From Metaphire vulgaris (lineage: Eukaryota; Annelida; Clitellata; Crassiclitellata; Megascolecidae), in NCBI GenBank assembly GCA_018105865.1, contig CM030866.1, positions 124,001 to 188,000 of the forward strand: DNA of 64,000 nucleotides. The letters are read 5' to 3'. This document shows positions 18,150 through 29,883 of this stretch, piece after piece; within the stretch, counting starts at the first letter, position 1, and each line of letters opens with the position of its first letter. Under the pieces are notes generated by a model. That model ran no database searches. It saw only the letters and a program-made list of their open reading frames with translations, and had not been told where the DNA came from. Position numbers and translations under genes: made by a program.

Positions 18150-19180
18150 CATCGACAGTTCTCATCTTCTGCAGATGAAACAAAGAGTAATTTCAAAACA
18201 AAAAGTCAAACTAATGAAAACTGGTCAAATGCATTACTAGTGGCAACATCAAATATAAAGGCTAATATTTCAAATTTGAAGAATGATAAGAAGTGTCACG
18301 GAATTTCACACTGAACAAAAGTTGAATCAGATTGATATTACTATGTTAGACTGTTAAACCAACCAAATGGAGATGTCCAAAATCCTGGTTAAACTCACTA
18401 TTACGTCATTAACGGCCGTCGACGTTCAGAAATCAACGAAGACTTTCTTGTTTAATAGCTAATGACGTGACTGACATCAGCGAGTGTTTATTCTAGACAC
18501 GAGGAGGATGAGGAGCAAAGTGTTAAAATCCCAAAAATGAGGAGTAGGAGGTTGGGGAGGAGAGGCGAAATTTCCCAGTCAGAAGCATGGAGAAACAAAT
18601 CTTATCCCCTCCCAAACATTTCACGAACTCTCCCAATGTCAAGGATGAAGAGGGAGAATAAAGGGTGGACATGAAGCGCACGTAGACAGGCAACAGGACA
18701 GCGAATTTGCGCTTTATAAATGTTCGCGGACGGACAATAAGGGACACGACAGCGGACTGGGCGATAATAATTATGGATTATTATTAGGAATTATTATTAT
18801 TAATGGACGGATTATAGCTGTTACTATTTGACTAGTCTTTAGTCAACGAAGATGAAACTACGATTGTAACTATATGGAAACGAATATAGGAACTATAGTA
18901 ATATAGTTACTATACGGAACAGAGACGTTTTGTATACTATGTGTATGCTTTCAATAGAATAATAGATTTTGTTATTGATATTCGTTAACAGGTATATTGA
19001 CACAATTACTCCAGAATGTACATCCAGCCCCCAAACATTTTAAAATTGGGAGGGGAAGAGGGGAAGAGTCGTAAACCGGCCCTTGACAAAAATAGTTGCT
19101 CATGACTCCTGTTCACAAGGTTCCTTCCAAGAAGTACTCTCTGAGGTGCGTTCATTGCCGACGACTGATGTTTCGTCAAG

Positions 19181-19187
<7 letters not shown>
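18150..19187 (+). pseudogene. Decayed tandem duplicate of the gene at 19539-21008
   Basis: At least eight blocks match the downstream gene in the same order and orientation. Offsets grow smoothly from about 1.28 to 1.40 kb. Examples: aaccaaatggagatg (18360 vs 19697), gacacgaggaggatgaggag (18496 vs 19860), gtagacaggcaacaggacag (18682 vs 20055), gggacacgacagcggactgg (18741 vs 20114), acggaacagagacgtttt (18914 vs 20306) and tttcgtcaagcgg (19171). No frame survives across these blocks. The copy ends where a GA microsatellite replaces the gene's continuation, so it lacks the C-terminal third. A transposon-end-like string at 18485 may mark a nested insertion. Confidence 0.85.

Positions 19188-19240
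<53 letters not shown>
19184..19240. repeat. (GA)n microsatellite at the pseudogene breakpoint
   Basis: About 56 bp of GA repeat replaces the sequence that follows gtcaagcgg in the intact gene. A GAT tract follows at 19335-19365. Confidence 0.9.
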
Positions 19241-19243
<3 letters not shown>

Positions 19244-19334
19244 AGAATGGATTGGATTCCTTCCTCTGTCTCGATTAGCATCAAACAGACACACAGCGAT
19301 TCTCTTGGGATACATTTACCTCAGATGAATTAGA

Positions 19335-19366
<32 letters not shown>

Positions 19367-19538
19367 GAAGTATTGCTGTTAAATTATTCGTTCTGTTTAA
19401 CAGGTCACATGTAACTCTGTTTTCTCTCGTGAAAGCGTTTTCATCTTCTGCCGAAGAATCAACAGTTTAGGAATTTCAAAACAAAAAGTCAAAATAATAG
19501 AAAAACACGCGACTATAGGAAAAACATTCTATAACGAA

Positions 19539-21008
19539 ATGGCAGAAGACCTGAAGTCACGTGATTTCAAAGATGAAGAACGACAAGAAGCACCTGTCTA
19601 CGGACAGGTGGAAAATACAGGTAGACGATCAACCGACGTCTGTGAATTCAATGATGACGTCATTAACCAGGTACAATCAGAGAAGCTGGATTCCAACCAA
19701 ATGGAGATGCTCATAGACAAAATCCTGGAAAAATACGGAGAATCTGACGTCATCGGTGAACGGCCGTCGACGACCGATCAATCAACGTCACGTGACGTCA
19801 TGTCAGAAGGCAATGACGTCACAGAAGTCCCTGGAATCGATCGAAATAGGAGAGCTGTGGACACGAGGAGGATGAGGAGCAAAGGAGAGGATCGGGCAGA
19901 GGAGGAGGAGGAGGAGGGGGAGATAGGAGGCGTCATTCGCAGTCAGAAGGGAGTGACGAAGCAACTGATCGAAGTGTCCGAGGGGCTTGACGAACTCAAC
20001 GGAGACCTCGAGAGGATGAAGAGGGAGCTGGAGAGGGTGAAGCTGAACGCCTACGTAGACAGGCAACAGGACAGGAAGGAGGCGAAACAGAGACACGCGG
20101 ACGGACAACAGCAGGGACACGACAGCGGACTGGGCGACCTTACCTATGGAACGCTTCGGAGGAACAGCAGGGAATGGACGGACGAGAGGAAAGAACGAGT
20201 GAAGAACGACTGGAGGTCAGAGGTCAACGAAGATGATGACGTCACCGATAGGCGATGCTATGGAAACGAATGGATCGAGGAACGAAAAGGAGTCTTTAGA
20301 CTAGGACGGAACAGAGACGTTTTCCATCTGGAAGCACGGAAAACACCGTTCTCAGTCGACGCCTCTCCTCTTCCACCTGTTCCAGGTCGCCGCAGAGAAC
20401 AACACTCCAGAGGAGATGACGTCCAGATGACTCATCTGTTGACGATCGCTGAGTCCAGGTGGGAGAGGGGAAGAGGGGAAGGAGTCGGAGGAGATTGGAC
20501 TCTCGTTCACAACGATCGATTCGGAAGAACAACAACTGACGAAGGTGCGTTCACACTCGCCGCCGACGACTCGGTCTCTTCGTCAAGCGGCGTTCACAAG
20601 AGGCAACCAAAGGACGGCTATTGTTACATGTGCGAGGAATTCGAAGACAGAGGAGGAGGAAGTGGATGGACGCAAGGAGATGCGTCATCCGAAGACCTTC
20701 TTCAGTCATCAGGCGCTTTCCATCGCAATTGGATCGACGACAGTTCACAGAGGCAGAGAACAAAGCATCAGTCGGATCTTCTTAGGACAGACTCCGGTTC
20801 TAATTATTCTCTTCTACGGTCGTCTGTTCATCATCATCATCATCATCGTCGTCATCGTCGTCAGCCTCTGACGTCATCCTATCCCACTCCTCGGATTCAG
20901 ATCCAGAAGCCAGAATCAGCGGAATTCCGGAGCAGGTTCCTCACAAAAGTCCGTCTGAAGAGAAACATCGCCAACAAGACTCTGTGCAAGGAGTCCGGTC
21001 TCCTCTGA
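19539..21008 (+). CDS. Unrecognised intronless protein with coiled-coil segment, 489 residues
   Basis: One open frame from MAEDLKSRDFKDEE to ESGLL then TGA. The protein is highly charged and mostly low in hydrophobic residues, suggesting disorder. A heptad-like segment around residues 142-180 (SEGLDELNGDLERMKRELER) is a probable coiled coil. Later come Ser/Arg-rich stretches, a YCYMCEEFED patch, HHHHHHRRHRRQ near residue 440, and a basic C-terminus FLTKVRLKRNIANKTLCK. I do not recognise a domain. The frame is kept intact while the upstream duplicate has decayed, which argues that this copy is under selection. The gene is unusually rich in GACGTC and TGACGTCA motifs. Confidence 0.75.
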   Translation: MAEDLKSRDFKDEERQEAPVYGQVENTGRRSTDVCEFNDDVINQVQSEKLDSNQMEMLIDKILEKYGESDVIGERPSTTDQSTSRDVMSEGNDVTEVPGIDRNRRAVDTRRMRSKGEDRAEEEEEEGEIGGVIRSQKGVTKQLIEVSEGLDELNGDLERMKRELERVKLNAYVDRQQDRKEAKQRHADGQQQGHDSGLGDLTYGTLRRNSREWTDERKERVKNDWRSEVNEDDDVTDRRCYGNEWIEERKGVFRLGRNRDVFHLEARKTPFSVDASPLPPVPGRRREQHSRGDDVQMTHLLTIAESRWERGRGEGVGGDWTLVHNDRFGRTTTDEGAFTLAADDSVSSSSGVHKRQPKDGYCYMCEEFEDRGGGSGWTQGDASSEDLLQSSGAFHRNWIDDSSQRQRTKHQSDLLRTDSGSNYSLLRSSVHHHHHHRRHRRQPLTSSYPTPRIQIQKPESAEFRSRFLTKVRLKRNIANKTLCKESGLL

Positions 21009-21404
21009 GTCGCTCCTCAATAATAGAGCAGTGAACGGAGAAACATTTCTCCTTCGTTTTCTCACTTTCGATATCTCTGAAGCACTAAGACTTTAATTTA
21101 AAACTCATACGAAAGAATCGTTATTATTGAGAGTGATTAAGTTGAAATTCTTCTCCTAAGAACCCAATTATCAAAACACAAAATGGTTGGTCGCATTGCG
21201 TATAGCCAGGATTCCGGATGGGGAAGGAAGGAAGGCATCGGCGTTTTTTGGGATATCCCGTTCTGTTGCGCTATAAAATCTCTTGCATTCTCTTCGATCT
21301 CATGTACTACACACACCAACACTATACAGTGGTTTTCATACAGGCTTACTTAGCCTTCTAAACCACTTTAAATCACATTATTATTGTTATTGTTATTGTT
21401 GTTG

Positions 21405-21486
<82 letters not shown>

Positions 21487-21689
21487 TTATAACACTCAAT
21501 GGTTTCGCGCGAATCTTATGATCGGCCCCAGTCCTAATAGGGGGCCCGACCTCTGCCTCTGCCCCCCCCCAGTGGCTACGCCAGTGGTTGGACGTTAAGC
21601 AACGAATTGTCTTAGAGACTTGTTTAGTATTAGAGCCTTTAGAGGGCAGTTGTGAGACTGTTCTTCTGTTCTTGATCCCTGTTCTTTCG
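21009..21689. other. Spacer with long (TTA)n tract
   Basis: This holds the probable 3' UTR of the preceding gene, the dispersed repeat head (ttacttagccttctaaacca) at about 21346, a TTG/TTA tract (21378-21483) and a copy of the repeat containing atcggccccagtcctaatag near 21520. No gene is seen. Confidence 0.5.
21378..21483. repeat. (TTA)n microsatellite
   Basis: About 105 bp of TTA and TTG units, attached to a copy of the dispersed repeat family. Confidence 0.95.
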
Positions 21690-21941
21690 TCAGAACGAAG
21701 ACTCCCTGAGGGAAGAGGGTCCCGTCCTGCTAATCGCTTCCGCCTTCACGAGGAGACCAAAGATGGCGAACAGAAAACCAGCGATGACCAATAGACTGAG
21801 TACGACGATCACCGCCAGATGGAGCGCTGTCGAGGAGGAGGAGGAGGAAGACGAGGTCACGAGATGACCTACGTCATCCGCCGCTGACCAAGTGACGTCA
21901 CTCGTCAGCAGCAGTTTCACAGTGGCGTTATGCGTCGTCAT
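21690..21941 (-). CDS. Possible small single-pass membrane protein, 83 residues
   Basis: The frame from MTTHNATVKLLL has an N-glycosylation sequon (NAT) near the start, a polar Ser-rich linker, and a long hydrophobic helix (about residues 38-64, ALHLAVIVVLSLLVIAGFLF). A short tail KAEAISRTGPSSLRESSF follows. This resembles a type III or type I membrane microprotein; no family is recognised. A GTG in frame 12 bases upstream was not used. It may be one exon of a longer gene. Confidence 0.4.
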   Translation of the reverse strand: MTTHNATVKLLLTSDVTWSAADDVGHLVTSSSSSSSSTALHLAVIVVLSLLVIAGFLFAIFGLLVKAEAISRTGPSSLRESSF

Positions 21942-22222
21942 TGCTGACGTCACGGCTCAAGACGGCGTCACGCGAAGAAGAAGAGGACGAGCGATGACAT
22001 GATGATGACCGAAGGAGAGAAGAGGGAATGAATGAATGCATGAATGAACGATCCCTCGGGACACCCAATTAGAGAGGTTGCCGTGAAGAACAGAGCGATC
22101 CCTCGAGAGTCGGAATGGAATGCTGAAAATACAATAAATATGTCACAACGCTCACAACTAAACCTGGCATAAAACAAAGACAATGCGGATTTTCAAATTG
22201 AAACTGCAAGGTGTTTGAAGGT

Positions 22223-22263
<41 letters not shown>

Positions 22264-22684
22264 ATATATATATATCCATGGTATATATAATTTAAATTTA
22301 TACGTAGGGCTTTCCATTTGTCCAGTGTGAAAATATATTCAAATTCTATTATTGCAGTTTATAAATCGCGATTCTCTCCAAAGAAACTTCTTGATTTTTT
22401 GGCGAGATTCGCCAAAATGCAGTTCAGGAATTGAGTAAATAAAGTTCACTTAAAAGCCTTGCAACGTCTTTGCCTGAGTTCAGCAGCAATGAACTGGTCG
22501 TGAACTTTGTGGTACACACGGTAAGGCCACAAAGTCAGCCCCGACCTCTATTAGGAAAATTGACGAAAAATTCACGTCCGGAATTCGCTCAGATTTCGCA
22601 AGAGAATTTTACGGGGCCTTGAAGTGATGTCTTTGCACTAGTCTTTGCACTAGAAATTATGGTCAAATTCGTCCTGAAATTTTT

Positions 22685-23900
22685 AATAGGGTGGAAAGTG
22701 ACGGATTTTTCTACTCCACTGACATCACTGCAAGGTGTTTGAAGGTTCTAAGTAGAAATTTGGGCGAAATATCGACATGAATTTTTGGGTCGCCCGAAAA
22801 TTTTTCATGGACTATAGTCCATGGTATTTTTTCGAAATTTGAGCGAAAATTTGTGGTGTCGTAGGGTTTTCATATTTGCACCGATTGAAGCCCAGTCGAT
22901 GCCTACCAGGAGTCTGGACCCACATTTTGGATAGCTATCAGGTGTCTGACTTTTTTAAAGGGTTAAAAAAATTATACAATGTATAGCCACCATTATTATA
23001 TTTTGCAATATAGACACATTAATAGGGTAGAAAGTGACGGATTTTTCTACTCCACTGACATCACTGCAAGGTGTTTGAAGTAAGTAGAAATTTGGGCGTT
23101 CTAAGTAGAAATTTGGGCGAAATATCGACATAAATTTTTGGGTCGCCCGAAAATTTTTCATGGTCCATGGTATTTTTTCGAAATTTGAGCGAAAATTTGT
23201 GGTGTCGTAGGGCTTTCATATTTGCACCGATTGAAGCCCAGTCGATGCCTACCAGGAGTCTGGACCCACATTTTGGATAGCTATCACTTTAACGGGTTAA
23301 AAAAATTATACAATGTATAGCCACCATTATTATATTTTGCAATATAGACACATTAATAGGGTAGAAAGTGACGGATTTTTCTACTCCACTGACATCACTG
23401 CAAGGTGTTTGAAGGTTCTAAGTAGAAATTTGGGCGAAATATCGACATGAATTTTTGGGTCGCCCGAAAATTTTTCATGGACTATAGTCCATGGTATTTT
23501 TTCGAAATTTGAGCGAAAATTTGTGGTGTCGTAGGTTTTTCATATTTGCACCGATTGAAGCCCAGTCGATGCCTACCAGGAGTCTGGACCCACATTTTGG
23601 ATAGCTATCAGGTGTCTGACTTTTTTAAAGGGTTAAAAATCTATACAATGTATAGCCACCATTATTATATTTTGCAATATAGACACATTAATAGGGTGGA
23701 AAGTGACGGATTTTTCTACTCCACTGACATCACTGCAAGGTGTTTGAAGGTTCTAAGTAGAAATTTGGGCGAAATATCGACATGAATTTTTGGGTCTGGA
23801 TCCACATTTTGGATAGCTATCACTTTAACGGGTTTAAAAATCTATACAATGTATAGCCACCATTATTATATTTTGCTGCAATATAGACACATTAATCGGT
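22685..23900. repeat. 335-bp tandem repeat, about 3.5 copies
   Basis: The phrase aatagggtggaaagtgacgg recurs at 22685, 23021, 23355 and 23690, giving periods of 336, 334 and 335. Units share cgattgaagcccagtcgatg and tgtatagccaccattattat. Two units (22804 and 23478) carry the perfect palindrome ATGGACTATAGTCCAT, absent from the second unit. Related, non-tandem sequence flanks it: 22556-22690 resembles 24165-24300. Confidence 0.9.
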
Positions 23901-24655
23901 TATTTTGGATTTTGGGCAAATTTTGGGCAAATTCGCCTGGAAAATGTGGATTTTTCTATTAAAACCTATGCGCATATTAGCCTTACTTCGATGACAGGAA
24001 CTCGACAAAAGTTAGCAATAAAACGAAGGTCCCACACAGATATCAGAAATCTAACTGCAGATCCATTATAGGCATCGAATGAGCTTCAAATGGTGGAAGT
24101 TTCAAGAGAATCGGAGGACAACAAATTTTTGCGACCAAAAAAACCCTGGACTATCATGAAATTTTGAGAAATTTGACGAAGATTTCATGTCCGGAATTTG
24201 CTCAGATTTTGCTCGAGAATTGTAGGGGGCTTGCAGTGACTCCTCTACACCAGAAAGTTTGGCCAAATTCGCCCTAAATTTGTCGATTTTTCTACTAAAA
24301 TGATTTCTCGCATTCTCTTATTGTGGATGACAAAAGGTAGATAAAAATTAGCAAAAAATCGAAGGGTTCTTAAAGGACCCGTTCTTCTTGATCTAGTACT
24401 ACCCTCCTCAACTACTCACCGGTTTTGGACGAATTTCGCGACCGGTCCCGATCCAAATAGGGGGCTGCCCCTCTTTCCGTGGCTACGCCGATAATTCCCC
24501 TACTCTGTAACCCTGGCTACGCAATTGGAACGACTGTATGTACGACAGTTAACTTGAAAGTAGACGTCATCTATGAATTCCCGCAGCAGATGTCCTCTGC
24601 TCTATTCGACCGACTTATCACCAATGATTCCACTCTCCTTCACAGACTATCCTGT

Positions 24656-24836
24656 CCTTCTTCTTCTTCTTCTTCTTCTTCTTCTTCTTCTTCTTCTTCT
24701 TCTTCTTCTTCTTCTTCTTCTTCTTCTTCTTCTTCTTCTTCTTCTTCTTCTTCTTCTTCTTCTTCTTCTTCTTCTTCTTTCTTCTTCTTCTTCTTCTTCT
24801 TCTCCTCCTCCTCCTCCTCCTCCTTCTTCTTCTCCC
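24656..24836. repeat. (TTC)n microsatellite
   Basis: About 150 bp of TTC followed by TCC units. A mirror-symmetric polypyrimidine run of this size is able to form triplex DNA. Confidence 0.95.
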
Positions 24837-24952
24837 ATCCCGTGCAATTTACCATCAATCCCCCAATGCTGATGGCAATGCCCCGTCCTATTCGGGTCGG
24901 AGCGATGACGCAATTCTCGTCACTAGAATCAGTCGTGTTGCTGCTCTGCATG

Positions 24953-25200
24953 GGCATTCGCTAGGGCGGCGCCACAGTGGAATAGTTCACTGGCATTCGC
25001 TAGGGCGGCGCCACAGTACAATAGTTCATTGGCATTCGCTAGGGCGGCGCCACAATACAATAGTTCACTGACATTCGCTAGGGCGGCGCCACAGTACAAT
25101 AGTTCACTGGCATTCGCTAGGGCGGCGCCACAATACAATAGTTCACTGGCATTCGAAAGGGCGGCGCCACATTAGAAATAGTTCACGGGCATTCGGTAGA
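24953..25200. repeat. 39-bp minisatellite, about 6-7 copies
   Basis: Units of ggcattcgctagggcggcgc and cacagtacaatagttcact recur at 24953, 24992, 25031 and 25070 with period 39, degenerating after 25150. Each unit contains the palindrome GGCGCC. As 39 is a multiple of three, the minus strand stays open as a 13-residue repeat (ELLYCGAALANAS); this is probably a by-product. Confidence 0.9.
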
Positions 25201-25349
25201 CAGGCGCCAGTGTAATATCACGTGATGGTGATGTCGGAAAACAGAAACTGTACATTTCTAACTAAAGAATGCAACCATTATTATGACGAAAGGGAGATAA
25301 TTGTTTAACTAAAGCAACACTCTTAATTAATTCAGAAATCAAAACTCAT

Positions 25350-25355
25350 TTTATT
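25350..25355 (-). terminator. Probable poly(A) signal of the APP-like gene
   Basis: AATAAA on the minus strand, about 1.06 kb after the stop codon at 26412. The stretch between (25356-26411) holds a CAT tract (about 25544-25590) and no other gene, so it is the likely 3' UTR. Confidence 0.4.
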
Positions 25356-25541
25356 AAAGAAAATTGACCAAAGTAAACAACTCTCAAAGATATCAAATCG
25401 AAAGAACAGTTGGTTATCCATTGTCAAACTGCTTCATCACTTTGCTGTTTGAAATGCTCTGATATTAGATTAACTTTGAAAATGCAATGACCTCTTCACA
25501 GTTAAGATTGTCTAATGAAGAGGAGTTAACAAGACCCAGAT

Positions 25542-25577
<36 letters not shown>

Positions 25578-26411
25578 AATCATCATCATCATAACTTAGC
25601 ATTTGGTCAATATTAAGCAAAGAACAGCGTCTACGAAGGAATTAGACCGACAGACAAAATATCACGAAAGTTCAGTTGAAGCTCTACGAGAGAATGCAAA
25701 TTCCAGGAAAAACTCAACTGACAAAACTCACAAACAGAAAATGCACGTAACAAAGACAAAGCAAGACATAAGCACAGCCACAAGCAGAAACACTGAACAA
25801 TAACTACAGGCACTCAAAGGAAATTATAAACTCAGTGTCACAAATATTTTAGACAAATTTTAAGAAAAAAATACATTAAATGGCTAATTAAAAGTGTGTA
25901 TCAACAACATTCAAAGTTCAGTTCATGCCATGATATTAAGTCGCTTCACGACACCCAATAGCCTTGTCCATTATGCATTGTAACAGTGTGTTTCCTTGAG
26001 AATGCATGAAACCCATTCTCCAATTGACATCTGCAATAACTTCAATGCACACGCTGTCATGAAACTGCGGAAGACAGAGCCCGGGTTGGTGATGGCCTTC
26101 ATTAGATCTTGTGAAGACATCAAAACAAACTTTCATTTGACAAGATTACACTCTACAGCGATAACACTCAACTTCAAGGTAACAACAGAGATGATCTTCA
26201 AACTGCTCTGCCAGACCACATCCACAACAGCCAAGGAAAATCAATGCATTCAATCAATAATCATCATCATAAAAGGAAAATCACATTCAAAGTGCAGTGT
26301 TTCAAAGCAGCATTATAATACAATGCAATGAAATGACAAGAAGTGCCGAAATACAAGTCTACGCACTAAACCAGAAAATATCGACATCTATGAAATTGAC
26401 AAAGCGCCACT

Positions 26412-29400
26412 TCAGTCGTTTGTCTTTTCCTCAAAGTACTTGTACGTCGGGTTTTCGTATCCATTGGCCTGCATTTTGGCAACGTGAACCTGCTCTGGTG
26501 ACATCAGAAGACACGAATCGTCTCTCAAACGACTCTCAGTTCTTCTCGTTTCAACGTAGCGACGCCAAACGACGACGCCAAGAATCGTGACCGTGACAAG
26601 GAAGATGCTGGTTGCGACAACCAACACCAGAGGGCCAACAGACGTCCCGACTTTATGATTCAACTTGAAGGATTTCTTCTAGAAAAATAAAAATCAAAGT
26701 TATTCACAGACAGAGACAGAGAGGCAAGTGACACCTTTGCAGCTGCAACAGAAACAGCCTAAGACAAGAATGCTGCAACAAAACAGGTGAATCATCAACT
26801 TCTCACCTCTGAGAGAAGGATTCCGTTGTTTCCATGGAGACTCGGATGAACCTTTGGGTTCACTTCAACCGTTCCATTGTCCTCCAACGCTTTGCGTCCC
26901 GATTTATCACTCACTGCAAAATCTTCTTCTGGACATAACATTTCACGATAATTTAAATTTTAAAAAACATCTCAAAAACACAAACAACAAGCGAAGAAAT
27001 AGACGGAGTTAATTAAGTCAAAGATCAACGAAAATAGAAAAAAACAAATACAAAGAAGAGCAAAAAGCCTTTAAAGTCAATCGTCAAAGTCAAAGTCAGC
27101 TTTGGAAATGCTGCCGACCTGCATCATTTCCTGTTGTATTTCTTCTTCTGTCGACAGTTTCAGAGACACTATGACTCAGGTGCAATGAGTCATCTTCTTC
27201 ATTGTTCTTCTTGTCCATCTCTTCATCATCTTCATCGTCTGTTGTTAGTTGTTCGTTGTCATTCGTTGTCATTTCCCGTCTGGAAAGAGTTTCATTGACG
27301 CTGACGTCAACAATGGATGCCTCAAGGTCATCGAATCCCCCATATTCTTCAATAATGTCCTCTGCAAAAGTAAATAAATGAAAACATTTCACTTCTTATT
27401 CTGACTTTAACAGGTTTAATAACACAACAGACCATGGCTAAGCCAAAAGAGAGACCCTGACAAGATCTGACAACAACCAGAAGCCCTTCAGAATGCATTT
27501 CTACTGAAAGAAAACTGCATCACCAGATGGCGCATCTCGGTATAACTAACAAGGGGGATTCTCTGCTGTTCATCAGAACTGGATCAACTGCAGTCCGTGA
27601 CTAAATATTTTTAAAATCTGTTTTCAAAGTCTCGCCAAAATACGAGCAACATCAACACAGGTGCTCAGAAGACTCACGGATACTTACTGATCTTCTGAGT
27701 AACAACCGGTCTGTACTCGGATACTCTGCTGAGCATATCCAGCGCTCTCTTGAGACGCAGTTGGATGGATAGGAGGCGCTCGGCCACGAGTGCTCGGATG
27801 GATTCAGCAGCAGGAGCATCAGACTCCCCCAGACGGATGAAGTGGTTGATGACATGCGTTCGGTCTTTCTCCTCCAATCGGACGTAATGTCTAAGCGCTT
27901 GAAATATGTCTCTCATCTAAGCAGAAAGAAATTTCATCCTTCCAAATGTCAACAATCAGTAACAATCCAATGCATCAAAAGATCAATCAAATTTCCAATC
28001 AACAATAATCTTGATCTGTGGCCGTAAGAAAATGACGTCTGAAGAAGGTTTCTAATTACCCAGATAAGGCAAGGCAGCAATTCAAAGGACTTGAAAAATA
28101 ATCAAAGCTCTATTCAAACTTCTTTAATAGATCACTGAATCTCCTGTGATCTTGTATCGAGCGGATGTTTCTAAGGATCGTAAATCCCGAGTGAAATCTA
28201 ACCGAGGCCTGAGGCTGATGTGAGAGGATCGCCATGTACGCCTGCATTGACTCACTCTTCTTCCTGTTCAGCTCCAACTGGATGCTTCTCTCGTGGTTTG
28301 CATCAGCCTGACGTCTCTCCCCCTCTTCTCTCTCCTCCAAGGAACTTATTGTCTTCTGAAACCTCTACAAAAACCACAAAAACAAAACCACTGAATTAAC
28401 ATTTTAAGATGCAACCAAAGCCCTCATATATATAATAATAATAAGCAAACGACTTGTTTTAAATGCCAAAGGCAACAATTTAGTTGCAAATACATAAAAG
28501 TGCGACAAAACAAATTTAAAGAAACTTATGAAAATGCTGTAACACACAAATGAAAGGTGAAACGTACGGCTGTCATTTTTCTCTCCAGCTTCTCGGCCAT
28601 TTCTGGATCTCTGCGTCTCATTCTTCTCACTTCCTGTTGTGCTTCATCCCATGCATCCATTATCTAGCAAAGAAATTCAATCAAAATCTCAATCAATCGG
28701 CAATTTCACAAAAAACAATGTCAAGCTGAAGACAAAATACAAAATTATATCTAAGCGTTTTTCATTAAACACATGCATGTACTTATTAGTCTTCATATCA
28801 GTTGGCCCCTCCCTAAGACTCACCCCTCCCTAAGACACGCCCCTCCCTAAGGCATGCCCCTCCTTAAGACACGCCCCCTCCTGGCCGTTCTTCACTCTGA
28901 TTCCAATGACTTTTACCATTTGAGAAATCATTCATAAAATACATTGTATAGAAGTTGTCCTGCAATAGAGTTTCATGAATTCAAAAGATAAAGTTGTAAA
29001 GTTCTCTAACATTTTAATTTCTACTTCAGCGGCCAAACACATCAAAGCAAAAGTCTACAGAAAATATCAGATCAAAACGCCAAAGAAGGCGAGAACTAAA
29101 TGCAGAGGACAGAGACAACAACAACAACAACAACAACGCCCACACCCAGCAACAGATGAACATGAGACTGGCCTTTGTCATCTGTTCATCGTGTTGTCTG
29201 TGCAATTTGGTCTTAACTCTCAGATATCTTCTGTGTTCATTTTCTGACACAACGTCAGCTGTGGTGGTGTTGGTGACAACATCAGAAGGAGTGTTGACCG
29301 ATCTCATATCACTGATCGATGCTGACCAGCGGCCAACTGCTTCGGATGCGGCTAATGTATCAACAAGACACTGTCTGCATTTCCCAAATTACAATTGCCT

Positions 29401-29827
29401 GAAAACAACTTCTCTCTTATCTCAGACTTTATAATTGAACCCTCAAAACAACTGAACACATCTGACCTTTAACCTCTGCACCTGCTGAAAATTGAAACCG
29501 CAGCAAGACGAAATAAATTCACCTCCATTGAAAGGACAACAGACGAATTGAATTCCTCCGAATTGGCCGACGTCACAAGGATCCAAAACGGAGCGCTTTT
29601 CAATTCTCAGCCGACATCGGTTGCACGCCCGAGCGGCTCTCGTCTCCCAACTTCTGAAACTCTTACAGACGCGCGAATCGACAATCTGCTGAGAGACACA
29701 GCCGTCCAACACAGTGAGATTGCCGGCAACAAATGATCCAACTGCAGAACAATAAAATTACAAATGATCGAATCAAAGTCATCACAGATGAGTGGCATTC
29801 ACCAGACATCACTCAGTCATCACTCAG

Positions 29828-29883
<56 letters not shown>

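Larger units (their letters stand above)
21942..25340. other. Repeat-dominated spacer downstream of the APP-like gene
   Basis: It holds TA tracts (22224-22275), a 335-bp tandem array with homologous flanks, a copy of the accggtcccgatccaaatag repeat near 24430, a (TTC)n tract and a 39-bp minisatellite. No gene is supported. Confidence 0.6.

Noticed and set aside
24640..24964. Poly-Ser, poly-Leu, poly-Glu and poly-Arg frames
   Set aside because: They are translations of the (TTC)n tract in all frames.
29173..29523. Kunitz (KPI) domain in the APP-like gene
   Set aside because: No exon with the Kunitz cysteine pattern is seen between E1 and E2; the exons on either side join in phase without one.
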